A stretch of 64,000 nucleotides of DNA from FEN-1139 sp964396375. GTDB lineage: Bacteria; Myxococcota_A; Polyangia; Polyangiales; Polyangiaceae. Made by a program: the position numbers and the translations under genes. A model generated the notes under the pieces. It ran no database searches, was not told the origin of the DNA, and saw nothing but the letters and a program-made list of their open reading frames with translations. This document shows, piece after piece, positions 15,698 to 24,412 of the stretch. How positions within the stretch are numbered: the stretch's first letter is position 1; each line of letters starts with the position of its first letter. The stretch is from assembly GCA_964396375.1 (NCBI GenBank), contig CAYNEY010000023.1, forward strand, positions 1-64,000, written 5' to 3'.

Positions 15698-16867
15698 ATG
15701 CGCATCGCCTCGAACGTGGTCTTCGCCCTGATCAGTGCCGCCCTTGGCTCCCTCGTTACCTTTGCTTTCGTCACCTGCAAGGCCGAGCGCTCCACGAAGC
15801 TCGACGCCCTGGCCACCACGGTAGCCCAGAGCACCTCAGAGCCCCAACCCAGCGCGAGCCCGAGCCAGGCCGTGCCGACACTTCCGAGCGCAACCCGCAC
15901 GGAGGACGAACGGAACACCATCAGTGTGTTCCAGATCGCTGCACCAGCATGCGTCTTCGTCACCCAACAGCAGCTGGTCGTCGACTACTGGGCACGCGAG
16001 ACCCATGAGGTGCCGGCGGGCTCCGGTTCGGGATTCCTCTGGGACGACCAGGGACACGTGGTCACCAATTTCCACGTGGTCGCCGAGGCCCAGAAACTCA
16101 CCGTCACGTTGCACGACCAACGCACCGTCCCAGCGGTGGTGGTGGGCACCGAGCCACGGAAGGACATTGCGGTGTTGCGCATCGAATCACGGGGCCAACC
16201 CCTGATGCCGATCCGTCGGCATGCGGGACGCGTCGATTTGGAGGTGGGTCAGAAGGTGATTGCGATCGGCAATCCCTTCGGCCTCGACCAGACCCTCACC
16301 ACCGGCGTCATCAGCGCGCTGGGACGCCAGGTGGACGGCATCGGCGGCGTCAAGATCCGGGAGATGGTCCAGACCGACGCGGCCATCAATCCCGGCAATT
16401 CGGGCGGACCTCTGCTGGACAGCTCCGGGAGACTGATCGGCATGAACACCATGATCTTCTCGAGGAGTGGCAGCTCTGCCGGGATAGGCTTCGCGGTTCC
16501 GGCAGCCACGATCGAGCGGGTGGTCCCCCAGCTCATCCGTCACGGGCGCGTCGAACAGGTCGGGTTTGGGATCGAGATCGATCCTCAGCAACGTATCGAA
16601 CGCCGCCTGGGGCTGAGCGGGGTGGTGGTGCTGGCCACCAGCCCCGAAGGCCCGGCACGCAAAGCCGGGATGCGCGGACTCGCGCGCACCGCAACCGGAC
16701 TCGAGCTCGGGGACGTGATCGTGGCCATCGATCAGAAGCCTGTCAAAAACTACGACGACCTCTACAATGCTCTGGACGGACGACGTCCCAGCGAGCGGGT
16801 AACTGTCACCCTGGTTCGAGAAAGGAAGCGCATCGATCTGTCGATCGAGCTGGTGACTTTGAAGTGA
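15698..16867 (+). CDS. HtrA/DegP-type periplasmic serine protease with one PDZ domain
   Basis: This 389-residue protein has an N-terminal membrane anchor or signal (I-S-A-A-L-G-S-L-V-T-F-A-F), a variable linker, and a trypsin-like S1C domain with the full triad: His126 in T-N-F-H-V-V, Asp156 in K-D-I-A-V-L, Ser235 in N-P-G-N-S-G-G-P. One PDZ domain follows (G-D-V-I-V-A-I-D-Q-K-P-V near residue 345). The family degrades or refolds misfolded envelope proteins. A GGAG site precedes ATG 15698. The stop overlaps the radical SAM start (GTGATC), so the two are coupled, an unusual pairing with no obvious functional link. Confidence 0.95.
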   Translation: MRIASNVVFALISAALGSLVTFAFVTCKAERSTKLDALATTVAQSTSEPQPSASPSQAVPTLPSATRTEDERNTISVFQIAAPACVFVTQQQLVVDYWARETHEVPAGSGSGFLWDDQGHVVTNFHVVAEAQKLTVTLHDQRTVPAVVVGTEPRKDIAVLRIESRGQPLMPIRRHAGRVDLEVGQKVIAIGNPFGLDQTLTTGVISALGRQVDGIGGVKIREMVQTDAAINPGNSGGPLLDSSGRLIGMNTMIFSRSGSSAGIGFAVPAATIERVVPQLIRHGRVEQVGFGIEIDPQQRIERRLGLSGVVVLATSPEGPARKAGMRGLARTATGLELGDVIVAIDQKPVKNYDDLYNALDGRRPSERVTVTLVRERKRIDLSIELVTLK

Positions 16868-17736
16868 TCACACCGCCTCGCCAACCTCACACGCCGCTCA
16901 CGGTGGTGACCCACGACCGTGATGTACTCGGTCTCCGCTACGTCTACCCGGTGCTCTCGCGGCGCTCCGGCGGAGTCTCGATCGGGATCAATTTGAACCC
17001 GAACAACGCCTGCAATTGGCAGTGCATCTACTGCCAGGTGGAGAACCTGACCCGAGGCCAGGCGCCACGCATCGATCTCAAAGAGCTCGAGCAGGAGCTC
17101 GAGCTCGTCCTCGACGGCATCCTTCACCACGACTGGCTCAGCCGGTGGTTTCCGGCGCCCACGCCCGAACTCAAGGATCTCGCGCTCTCGGGCAACGGCG
17201 AACCCACCAGCTCCCCCGATCTCCTCGCGGTCCTCGATCTCCTCGGGCGCCTGCGCGACCGCTTCGTGCTGCCCGCCTCGGTCGCCACCGTGCTGATCAC
17301 GAATGGATCGCTCGTGGACCGGAGCGTCGTAAAGGAGGGCCTAACGCGATTGGCCAACCTCTCAGGGGCGGTCTGGTTCAAGCTGGACGCGGGAACCACC
17401 GAAGAGCTGTTCGAGATCAATCGGACCCACACCGAGCTACCTCGACACCTGAACCGCCTCCTCCAGTGCTCGGAGCTGTGCCCCACCTGGATCCAGAGCT
17501 GCTGGTTTCGTGTGAGGGACGAAGAACCCTCTTTGGCGCGGGTCACCGCATATCTAGAGGCGCTACGCTGGGCGCTCGACCACGGCGCCCGCCCGCGCGG
17601 GGTGTTGCTCTACACCATCGCACGCCCCTGCCTCCAGCCGACAGGCGGTGACCTCACCCCGACCTCTCGGGATTTTCTGGTGACGCTGGCAGAACGGACC
17701 CAAGAACTCGGCCTCGTGACTCGAATCGCCGTGTAG
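16864..17736 (+). CDS. Radical SAM protein, COG0731-like (wyosine-synthase-like family)
   Basis: This 290-residue protein starts at GTG 16864, overlapping the protease stop. The C-N-W-Q-C-I-Y-C motif is the CxxxCxxC site that binds the [4Fe-4S] cluster cleaving S-adenosylmethionine. The context (L-S-R-R-S-G-G-V-S-I-G-I-N-L-N-P, and later L-A-L-S-G-N-G-E-P-T) matches the family with archaeal TYW1 and many bacterial proteins of unknown substrate, where G-N-G-E-P is the SAM-amino-group motif. No second cluster domain is evident. The bacterial substrate is unknown; tRNA modification should not be assumed. Confidence 0.9.
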   Translation: MITPPRQPHTPLTVVTHDRDVLGLRYVYPVLSRRSGGVSIGINLNPNNACNWQCIYCQVENLTRGQAPRIDLKELEQELELVLDGILHHDWLSRWFPAPTPELKDLALSGNGEPTSSPDLLAVLDLLGRLRDRFVLPASVATVLITNGSLVDRSVVKEGLTRLANLSGAVWFKLDAGTTEELFEINRTHTELPRHLNRLLQCSELCPTWIQSCWFRVRDEEPSLARVTAYLEALRWALDHGARPRGVLLYTIARPCLQPTGGDLTPTSRDFLVTLAERTQELGLVTRIAV

Positions 17737-17902
17737 CGCCTCTGACACACGAGCATCCGCAACCTTCCTTCCGGATACCGAGCGCAAACCCTCCCCTCAT
17801 GACTGGGGCCTCCTCCCGGGTGCCGCCTCCGAACCACCGCTCTTCCAGGAGAAAAGCCGCGGCGATTGATCTGACGGGAAAGGTCGTCTAAGCTCGCTTT
17901 CC

Positions 17903-20164
17903 GTGTGTGGAGCTCTCGTTCGATGGACAGTCCTTGGCTTTGGGTTGGCCTGTTTGGCGCTCGCGCCGGATGTGGCCGCGGAGCCCTCTCTGTCCACCGA
18001 GAGCGAGGATTCGGACGCATCAGGGATCGTGCCACCCCGGCCGCGCCTCACGCACGTAGAACCCCCTGTCGATCCCGAGCAGACGGAGCTCGTGCTCCTC
18101 GAGCTGGTGGTCGATGAGCAGGGTCGCGTCACCGAAAGCCGTGTGCTCGAGGGGCCCTCTCCCTTCGCCGAAGCCGCGCTTTCGGCAAGCCAAGGTTTCG
18201 AGTTCGCGCCGGCGCGTCGCCTGGGCAGGCCAGTGGCGGCGCGCATCCGCTTCCTCGTGCGCTTCGAGCCGAGCGCTGAAATCCCGCTGCCCGAACCGAC
18301 TGCAGCCAACGCACCTGTCCCCGCGGCCGCGTCCGTTCCCACACGCGTCAGCACTGAGCCCACCATCGAAGTCGAAGTGGTCGGGGTTCGTCCTGCCTAC
18401 GCGACCTCAGTGATCACCCGCACCGAGACCCGTGAGCTGGCCGGAACCTTCGGCGATCCGCTGCGCGCCATCGAGTCACGTCCCGGCGTGATGCCGGTAT
18501 TCTCCGGAGTTCCGTATTTCTTCGTGCGCGGGGCCCCGCCAGGCAACGTTGGTTTCTTCTTGGATGGTGTGCGCGTGCCGCTCCTCTATCACGCCCTGCT
18601 CGGCCCCTCAGTCGTGCATCCAGGCCTGATCGAACACGTGGAGTTCTACGAGGGTGCCGCCCCGGCGCGGTTCGGTCACTACGCGGGCGCCATCGTGAGC
18701 GCCGAGACCAGACCGCCTCTGACCCGATTGGGCGGCGAGGGCAATGTGCGGGTCTTCGACGCGGGGGCTTTGGTCGAGACCCCGTTCGCCGACGGCCGCG
18801 GGCATGGCTTGATCGGCGGGCGCTACTCCTACACGGCGCTCGCCGCATCTCTGCTCAGCGACGCCCACCTCGAATACTGGGACTACCAGGCCCGGGTGGA
18901 CTGGAACACGGGTCACCATGGAACCCTGTCGGTCTTCGCCTTCGGAGCTTTCGATCTGTTCGAGGCCTATGATGGCCAGATCAACCGGGGCGGAGGCCTG
19001 GAGTTCCATCGCGTGGACTTCCGACACGACGTGGTGAACTCGACCACCGATTCTCGCGTGGCGCTCACCCTCGGCTATGATGAAACCGCATCCAACGCTG
19101 GTTTCCTCCACGACGAACTGGTCAGTGTCCGCTCGCGCACGCGTTACCGCCCTACCCCGGAGGTGGGTTTCGAGGTTGGACACGACCTAACCCTCGACTC
19201 CTACACCATCAACGTCGATCCGACCATCGCAGCTGCTGACGACATCGCGATGCTCTTCCCCTCCCGCACCGACCTCTCCGCAGGCCTGTTCGGTGAGCTT
19301 CATCTCGCTCCGAGCCCTGTATTTTCCATCGCCCCGGGCTTTCGCGTCAACGCCTATCGGATCCGCGAGCGCACCGCAACCGCAGTCGACGCCCGCCTCT
19401 CGGTGAGCATGGCTCCGCGGCGAGGGCTGGTGCTGACCGAGTCACTCGGCCTCACGCACCAGCCACCGAACTACGTCCCGCAGGTTCCCGCGGCCCAGGT
19501 GGGCAGCCTGGAGGGAGGCCTGCAACAAGCGGTGCAGGCCTCGAGCGGAGCCGAACTCGAGCTGGGCTGGGAGGTCACCGCCAGCGCCACCGCGTTTCGC
19601 TCACAGTTCTTCGATCTTCTGGACCCGATCGGGCGTGATCACGATTTCAGCTTCGATCCGGCAGTGTTGACCCGCCGCGAGCGGGGCTCGTCCCTGGGAC
19701 TCGAGCTTGGTCTGCGCCGGCCGTTGACTGAGCGCGTGGGCGGTTTCGTTTCGTACACGCTCTCACGCACCGAGCGCAGCGACGGCGCACGCGAGTCGCT
19801 GTCCGCCTTCGATCGCCCCCACATCCTGCAGGGGGCGCTGGCGCTCGAGCTGTTCTTCAACATACGCGCGGGGCTGAGGGGTGTTTATTACTCGGGGGTG
19901 CCGGCGCGCCGGATCCGCGAGAATGCCAGCCGCTCCGTGTTCGGGGATGCCGATCGCGCCCCGGGATTCTTCCGTCTGGATGTGCGGTTGGAGAAGCGCT
20001 GGCCCATCGCCGGGCGCGGTTACTGGGCACTGGTGGCAGAGATGCTCAACGCCACCCTCTCCCGCGAAGTCACCTCACGCAACTGCGTGCATGGCGCCTG
20101 TGTCGACGAATACTCGGGCCCGGTGGCGATCCCGAGTATCGGGCTCGAACTCTACTCCTACTAG
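17903..20164 (+). CDS. TonB-dependent receptor with fused N-terminal TonB_C domain
   Basis: This 753-residue outer-membrane protein starts at GTG 17903 with a signal peptide ending near D-V-A-A-E. Residues 50-115 form a TonB C-terminal-like domain (L-E-L-V-V-D-E-Q-G-R-V-T, then G-F-E-F-A-P-A-R). Next is the plug (V-R-G-A-P-P-G-N-V-G-F-F-L-D-G-V-R-V-P), then a long beta-barrel with alternating aromatic strands ending L-E-L-Y-S-Y. Receptors import siderophores, vitamins or glycans; the substrate cannot be read. Fusion of TonB_C to a receptor is known in Myxococcota, where the domain may self-engage the transport machinery. No TonB/ExbBD genes lie nearby. Confidence 0.9.
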   Translation: MCGALVRWTVLGFGLACLALAPDVAAEPSLSTESEDSDASGIVPPRPRLTHVEPPVDPEQTELVLLELVVDEQGRVTESRVLEGPSPFAEAALSASQGFEFAPARRLGRPVAARIRFLVRFEPSAEIPLPEPTAANAPVPAAASVPTRVSTEPTIEVEVVGVRPAYATSVITRTETRELAGTFGDPLRAIESRPGVMPVFSGVPYFFVRGAPPGNVGFFLDGVRVPLLYHALLGPSVVHPGLIEHVEFYEGAAPARFGHYAGAIVSAETRPPLTRLGGEGNVRVFDAGALVETPFADGRGHGLIGGRYSYTALAASLLSDAHLEYWDYQARVDWNTGHHGTLSVFAFGAFDLFEAYDGQINRGGGLEFHRVDFRHDVVNSTTDSRVALTLGYDETASNAGFLHDELVSVRSRTRYRPTPEVGFEVGHDLTLDSYTINVDPTIAAADDIAMLFPSRTDLSAGLFGELHLAPSPVFSIAPGFRVNAYRIRERTATAVDARLSVSMAPRRGLVLTESLGLTHQPPNYVPQVPAAQVGSLEGGLQQAVQASSGAELELGWEVTASATAFRSQFFDLLDPIGRDHDFSFDPAVLTRRERGSSLGLELGLRRPLTERVGGFVSYTLSRTERSDGARESLSAFDRPHILQGALALELFFNIRAGLRGVYYSGVPARRIRENASRSVFGDADRAPGFFRLDVRLEKRWPIAGRGYWALVAEMLNATLSREVTSRNCVHGACVDEYSGPVAIPSIGLELYSY

Positions 20165-20187
20165 CGGCTGCTATCGACCAGCGGGGA

Positions 20188-21786
20188 TCATGAGCGCTGG
20201 CCGCCCTCATGATGCCGACGCTTCTCCTCATACATCCGCACGTCGGCTCGGGCTATGACCTCTTCAATCATCTCGCCACGCGCCGGATCATAGTCGGCGA
20301 TGCCCAGGCTGAAGGCCAAGGGAAAACCGATATCCGAGCGCTGATTGGCCTCGGCCAATCGCGCACCAAGGCGTTCCCGCACCAGCGCCTCCGATTCCTC
20401 CCCGGTGCCAAGGGCAAAGACAATGAACTCGTCACCACCAAGACGCGCGATCACGTCCGAGTTACGGAAACAATGGCGTAGCACCCGCGCCGTCTCGATC
20501 AGCGCCAAGTCGCCGCGATCATGACCGGAAAGATCATTGATGGTCTTCAGATTATCCAGATCGAGGAAGACCACCAGACCCTTCTGCGCGCTCCGATCCA
20601 AAACCTTGATCTGCTGGGTGGCGATGGTGAGAAACCCGCGGCGATTGTACAGCCCCGTCAGCTCGTCGACCAAGGACAACGCTCGCAGTTCCTCGGCCTG
20701 TTGCTCCAGCAGCTGCCGGGACTGTTCGCGCAAGGTGACGTCGCGGTAGGTGAAGAGATGACCAACCAGAGTTCCCGCGACACAGAGCGGTGCGTACAGA
20801 CGCTCCAAGATCTGCATCGTGGCCCGCACCACCAGCTCAGGCGGGCTGCGCTGGGCGTCAGAACGCAGCGCAGCCGTAGCAGCACCAAACCCCTCGGGAT
20901 CGAACACCTCCTCCGAGAGTCGCCTTTCGAGTTCATGACTGGTTCGCCCGAGCCAGATTTGCGCTCGCTCATCCACACCAAACAGACCGAGCAGTCGCTG
21001 GTTGCAGATCTGGATCACCCCACGGTTGTCTTCAACCAGCATTCCAGCGTCGAAGTTCTCTACCAGGGTGCGCACCCGAAGGAATGAGGGGCAGTCCCCT
21101 TCGGTGAGTGGACCTTCCACGCTGTGCGGCAAGTGAAGTGTGCTGTCCCCGAGCAGCGGCGAGCCCTCTTTTTGCATGGCAGAGCTGTGATGGCCGCCAC
21201 CCTGGCTCAGCAGGCGCTCGAACAGGACCGCCACCTCGAGGGCTGCCTCCTCGCGAAAGCGCACGATGTCCCAACGTGTCCGGACCTCGGCGAGTTCGGT
21301 CAAGAGGAGTTCCGTGGCATCCTCGACCGAGGGTTCTCGCTCTCCGAGGGTGAGCCCCGGCGGCATCAGCACCTCCAGACGGATTGGTGCGTTTTCGCCC
21401 AGTTCGCCGAGGAGCCAGCTGCCCACCATCCCGTCCGGCTCCACGCGTTGAACGAAGCGCACCTCGGGTTCGTGGGGAGTGACACGGTTGCCAGCGGAAA
21501 CCGGCGCCCGGTGGCTGACCCAAGTGGCCTCGAGCAACTCCTCTCCCGCCGCATCAACCCCGAGCAGGAGTTGTTGGCGCTCACCGATGAGGAGCCGAAC
21601 CGAGCGAGCCAGGAGCGCCCGACACAACAACCGAAGCAGGCGCCGAAGTCGCACGCGGCCAGTCTGTTCGCGCAACTCTTCAAGGAACGGCACGCGCGCT
21701 CCGCTCTCACTCGACCAATCCGCCGGAGCACCGCCAGCGCTGGCGCTCGGAGGACAGTCCTCTGGGCAGGAACTCGAGCGTCCCAT
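20188..21786 (-). CDS. PAS-GGDEF diguanylate cyclase
   Basis: This 532-residue cytoplasmic protein makes cyclic di-GMP. The C-terminal GGDEF domain is complete, with G450-G-D-E-F in R-L-G-G-D-E-F-I-V-F and the inhibitory I-site R-N-S-D five residues upstream, so product inhibition is expected. A PAS domain precedes it (around 250-370: E-N-F-D-A-G-M-L-V-E-D-N-R-G-V-I-Q-I-C-N), followed by a coiled-coil-like linker rich in Q-L-L-E-Q-Q-A-E-E-L. The first 200 residues are a divergent sensor region that could hold a PilZ-like fold. The start is ATG 21786 with AGAGG upstream; a GTG lies at 21813. It faces the receptor gene convergently. Confidence 0.9.
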   Translation of the reverse strand: MGRSSSCPEDCPPSASAGGAPADWSSESGARVPFLEELREQTGRVRLRRLLRLLCRALLARSVRLLIGERQQLLLGVDAAGEELLEATWVSHRAPVSAGNRVTPHEPEVRFVQRVEPDGMVGSWLLGELGENAPIRLEVLMPPGLTLGEREPSVEDATELLLTELAEVRTRWDIVRFREEAALEVAVLFERLLSQGGGHHSSAMQKEGSPLLGDSTLHLPHSVEGPLTEGDCPSFLRVRTLVENFDAGMLVEDNRGVIQICNQRLLGLFGVDERAQIWLGRTSHELERRLSEEVFDPEGFGAATAALRSDAQRSPPELVVRATMQILERLYAPLCVAGTLVGHLFTYRDVTLREQSRQLLEQQAEELRALSLVDELTGLYNRRGFLTIATQQIKVLDRSAQKGLVVFLDLDNLKTINDLSGHDRGDLALIETARVLRHCFRNSDVIARLGGDEFIVFALGTGEESEALVRERLGARLAEANQRSDIGFPLAFSLGIADYDPARGEMIEEVIARADVRMYEEKRRHHEGGQRS

Positions 21787-21925
21787 GGATGGTACCTCTG
21801 CTCCAGACGGCACTGACGGGAGAAAGGATTAGCCTCGCTGGGGGAGGCCTTGCTCGCTCAGTCCATTTCCAGCGACTTTCGACCCCCCGAGGACTCCCGA
21901 CTCTCCGGCCACTTCTGCCTGGAGC

Positions 21926-24412
21926 TCAGTCCACGCGGAACCGAACCCCATGGGGAGAGCTCCGATCGGAGCTGACCCGAAGCTCGTGCTCACCCGGCCG
22001 CAGCGTCCAGACCCAGGAAAAAGGCTGAGGAAGCCTGCCCGAATCCTCTCCGTTCAGCTGGTAGCGGACCCAGTGCGTGCCCGGTGGAGGCACGACGCGA
22101 AACACCAGGCGTTGGGAAGAGGCCTCGCGATGTGGGTCGATAGCGTACACGGCACCCTCCTCGGGAGTGACCACAGAGATGAGGCTCGAGGTGGTCGAGG
22201 CCCTCACCGGCTCCTCGGTTGGGCACCGGGGTGAGGCGCGGTCGGGCAGCAACGGGCGCCCTGAGCGGGCAGCCCAAGCTCGCGCCGTTTCCGGAAACAC
22301 CTCGACCACCTGCTGGCGTCGATCCGCACAGCCTGGCCCCGCAAGCAGCCCATTGTCGGGATCGATACTCACGCGCCGGTGGAACGCACACCTCTCCCGC
22401 GGTCGGCGCCCGGGCTGCAAATGCTCGACGACGGTGTTCGGGCAAGCGTCGGTCGGAAGTGCCCCGCTCTCCCGACATACGGTCACAGAAGTGAGCAACT
22501 CCGGTGCGAAGAGTGGGGCGAAGGGACGGGTACTCATGGCGTGAATCAGGATGCGACGCATCAGTGGCACCGCGCCCACCAACCCGCTTGTGCCGGATTT
22601 CATCGGCGAGCCATCGAAGTTGCCGGCCCACACCGCCACCGTCAACGCATGCGTCACGCCGATCGCCCAGTTGTCGCGGTGATTGGTGGAGGTTCCCGTC
22701 TTGGTGGCTGCCGGAAACGGCAGCTCGAGCGCGCCGTGACGGCCGAAGGTGCCAGCGCGCGCCAGATCGTCGGACAGGATATCGAGGATCTCGGCGGCCA
22801 CACCCTCGGACAGGACGCGCGCCTCTGTCTCGGGTGGTGGCATGAGTTGGCGCGAAGAACCATCCACTCCCTCGCGCACGAACCTGAGAGTCCGCGCAAG
22901 CCCACCGCGAGCGAGTGTGGAGTAGGCTTCTGCCAACTCTTTGAGCGTGACCTCACCGTCCCCGAGGGCAAGCGCGAGACCGTAGGTCTTGGCAGAGCTA
23001 GTCAACGACGAGAACCCGAAGGAGCGCAGGGCGCGCAAGGTGGGCTCGATACCGCTTCGTGCCAGGACCTCCACCGCGGGCACGTTCAACGACATCGCAA
23101 GGGCCTCTCGCAATCTGACGGGACCGCGGTGCAGCCCATCATAATTCTTCGGTGTGAACGGGCCATCCTGAGTGGAAAAGGTCGTCGGCACGTCCCACAG
23201 CATCGAGTTTGGCCCGAGCCCTGCTCGTTCGAGCCCGAACGCGACCACAAACGGTTTGATGGCGCTTCCGGGCTGGCGGAGGGCAAGGCAACCATCGTTC
23301 TGACCGAGGTGCTGTGCATCGAAGAAATTGGGAGAGCCAATGTAGGCGAGCACCTCGGCGCTCGCGTTCTCGACGACCAGCGCCGCAACCGCGCTGCCCC
23401 CATGTGCGGCGAGTTCGGCTGCGGCCTCTTCTGCCATCGACTGAACCGCCCCCTGAAGCGGAGCGAGCAGAGTGGTGGTGAGCCGTCGAGCTCGACCAGC
23501 GCCCCCCGTCCATCCTTCAAGCTTACCGCGGGCGAGGGCGCGCGCCAAATGGCGAGGCTCCGCCAGAGATTTGGGCCTCCGGGTAACCAGCGGCTCATTT
23601 TGCGCCCGCGCCACCCGCGAGGGCTCGACCAAGCCACGCTCCTTGAGCACGCGGAGGAGCTGGTCGCGGCGCGCCCGCGCCCGCTCCGGAAAGCGGCGTG
23701 GATCGTACTTGTCGGGACCACGCGGCATCGCAGCGAGCAGCACCAGCTCACCGAGCGAGAGTCGAGCTGGCTCGGCATCGAAGAAGGCCCGACTGGCCGC
23801 ACGCACCCCGCGCAGGTTGGGACCAAAAGGAACGTGGGTCGCATAGGCACGGAGGATGGCTTGCTTGTCGAGGGCCATTTCGATCCTGAGCGCGAGCAGG
23901 AGCTCCGACCATTTCCCAGCCAGGCTTCGCTCCCGCGGAACCAAGCTGCGGGCGAGCTGTTGGGTCAGGGTGCTTCCACCTGAAACGACCTTGCCTGCGC
24001 GCAACCACTGCACCGAGGCCCGAGCAATCGCCAGCGGATCGAAGCCGGGATGCACGAAAAACCGTCGATCTTCGGCCACCAGCAGCGCGGCCGTGAAGTC
24101 AGCCGGCAGATCCTCGGGCCGCGCCGGAACGCTGAAGGTTCCGTCCGCCGCCAACGTGCGCCCGAGGTATCGCCCCTCGCGATCGAAAAACTCCACGCTG
24201 CCCACACCTGAGCGAGCATCTGAACCGAGCTCGGTGGGCAAGGGTCGGGTGACGGCGAGCAGCACGACCAGCAGCGACAAAAGAAGGAGCGCTCCGGCGC
24301 CCACCCAACCCCATCGCCGAACCTGTCGCCATGAGCCGAACGAGCTTCTCCCTCGGGCGAACGACACCAGGCACCGCCATGGTCCCTTTGGCTTCTCTCG
24401 CTTAGCGCACAT
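21926..24412 (-). CDS. pbpC: Penicillin-binding protein 1C (bifunctional transglycosylase/transpeptidase)
   Basis: This 828-residue enzyme polymerises and crosslinks peptidoglycan. One N-terminal membrane helix precedes a GT51 domain with the catalytic A-E114-D-R-R-F-F motif and G-G-S-T-L-T-Q-Q-L. The transpeptidase has S383-A-I-K, S-L-N, and K571-T-G-T-S. The C-terminal 90 residues are a beta-domain (V-T-P-E-E-G-A-V-Y) like the BiPBP_C domain of PBP1C. The start ATG 24412 overlaps the end of the alpha-2-macroglobulin gene by 11 bases, while the frame extends further upstream. This gene pair is known from E. coli (yfhM-pbpC), where the two proteins are proposed to defend and repair the wall. 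All catalytic residues are present. Confidence 0.95.
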   Translation of the reverse strand: MCAKREKPKGPWRCLVSFARGRSSFGSWRQVRRWGWVGAGALLLLSLLVVLLAVTRPLPTELGSDARSGVGSVEFFDREGRYLGRTLAADGTFSVPARPEDLPADFTAALLVAEDRRFFVHPGFDPLAIARASVQWLRAGKVVSGGSTLTQQLARSLVPRERSLAGKWSELLLALRIEMALDKQAILRAYATHVPFGPNLRGVRAASRAFFDAEPARLSLGELVLLAAMPRGPDKYDPRRFPERARARRDQLLRVLKERGLVEPSRVARAQNEPLVTRRPKSLAEPRHLARALARGKLEGWTGGAGRARRLTTTLLAPLQGAVQSMAEEAAAELAAHGGSAVAALVVENASAEVLAYIGSPNFFDAQHLGQNDGCLALRQPGSAIKPFVVAFGLERAGLGPNSMLWDVPTTFSTQDGPFTPKNYDGLHRGPVRLREALAMSLNVPAVEVLARSGIEPTLRALRSFGFSSLTSSAKTYGLALALGDGEVTLKELAEAYSTLARGGLARTLRFVREGVDGSSRQLMPPPETEARVLSEGVAAEILDILSDDLARAGTFGRHGALELPFPAATKTGTSTNHRDNWAIGVTHALTVAVWAGNFDGSPMKSGTSGLVGAVPLMRRILIHAMSTRPFAPLFAPELLTSVTVCRESGALPTDACPNTVVEHLQPGRRPRERCAFHRRVSIDPDNGLLAGPGCADRRQQVVEVFPETARAWAARSGRPLLPDRASPRCPTEEPVRASTTSSLISVVTPEEGAVYAIDPHREASSQRLVFRVVPPPGTHWVRYQLNGEDSGRLPQPFSWVWTLRPGEHELRVSSDRSSPHGVRFRVD

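Noticed and set aside
22379..23983. Plus-strand 534-residue frame opposite pbpC
   Set aside because: Antisense shadow with no domains; the PBP1C catalytic motifs on the minus strand are complete.
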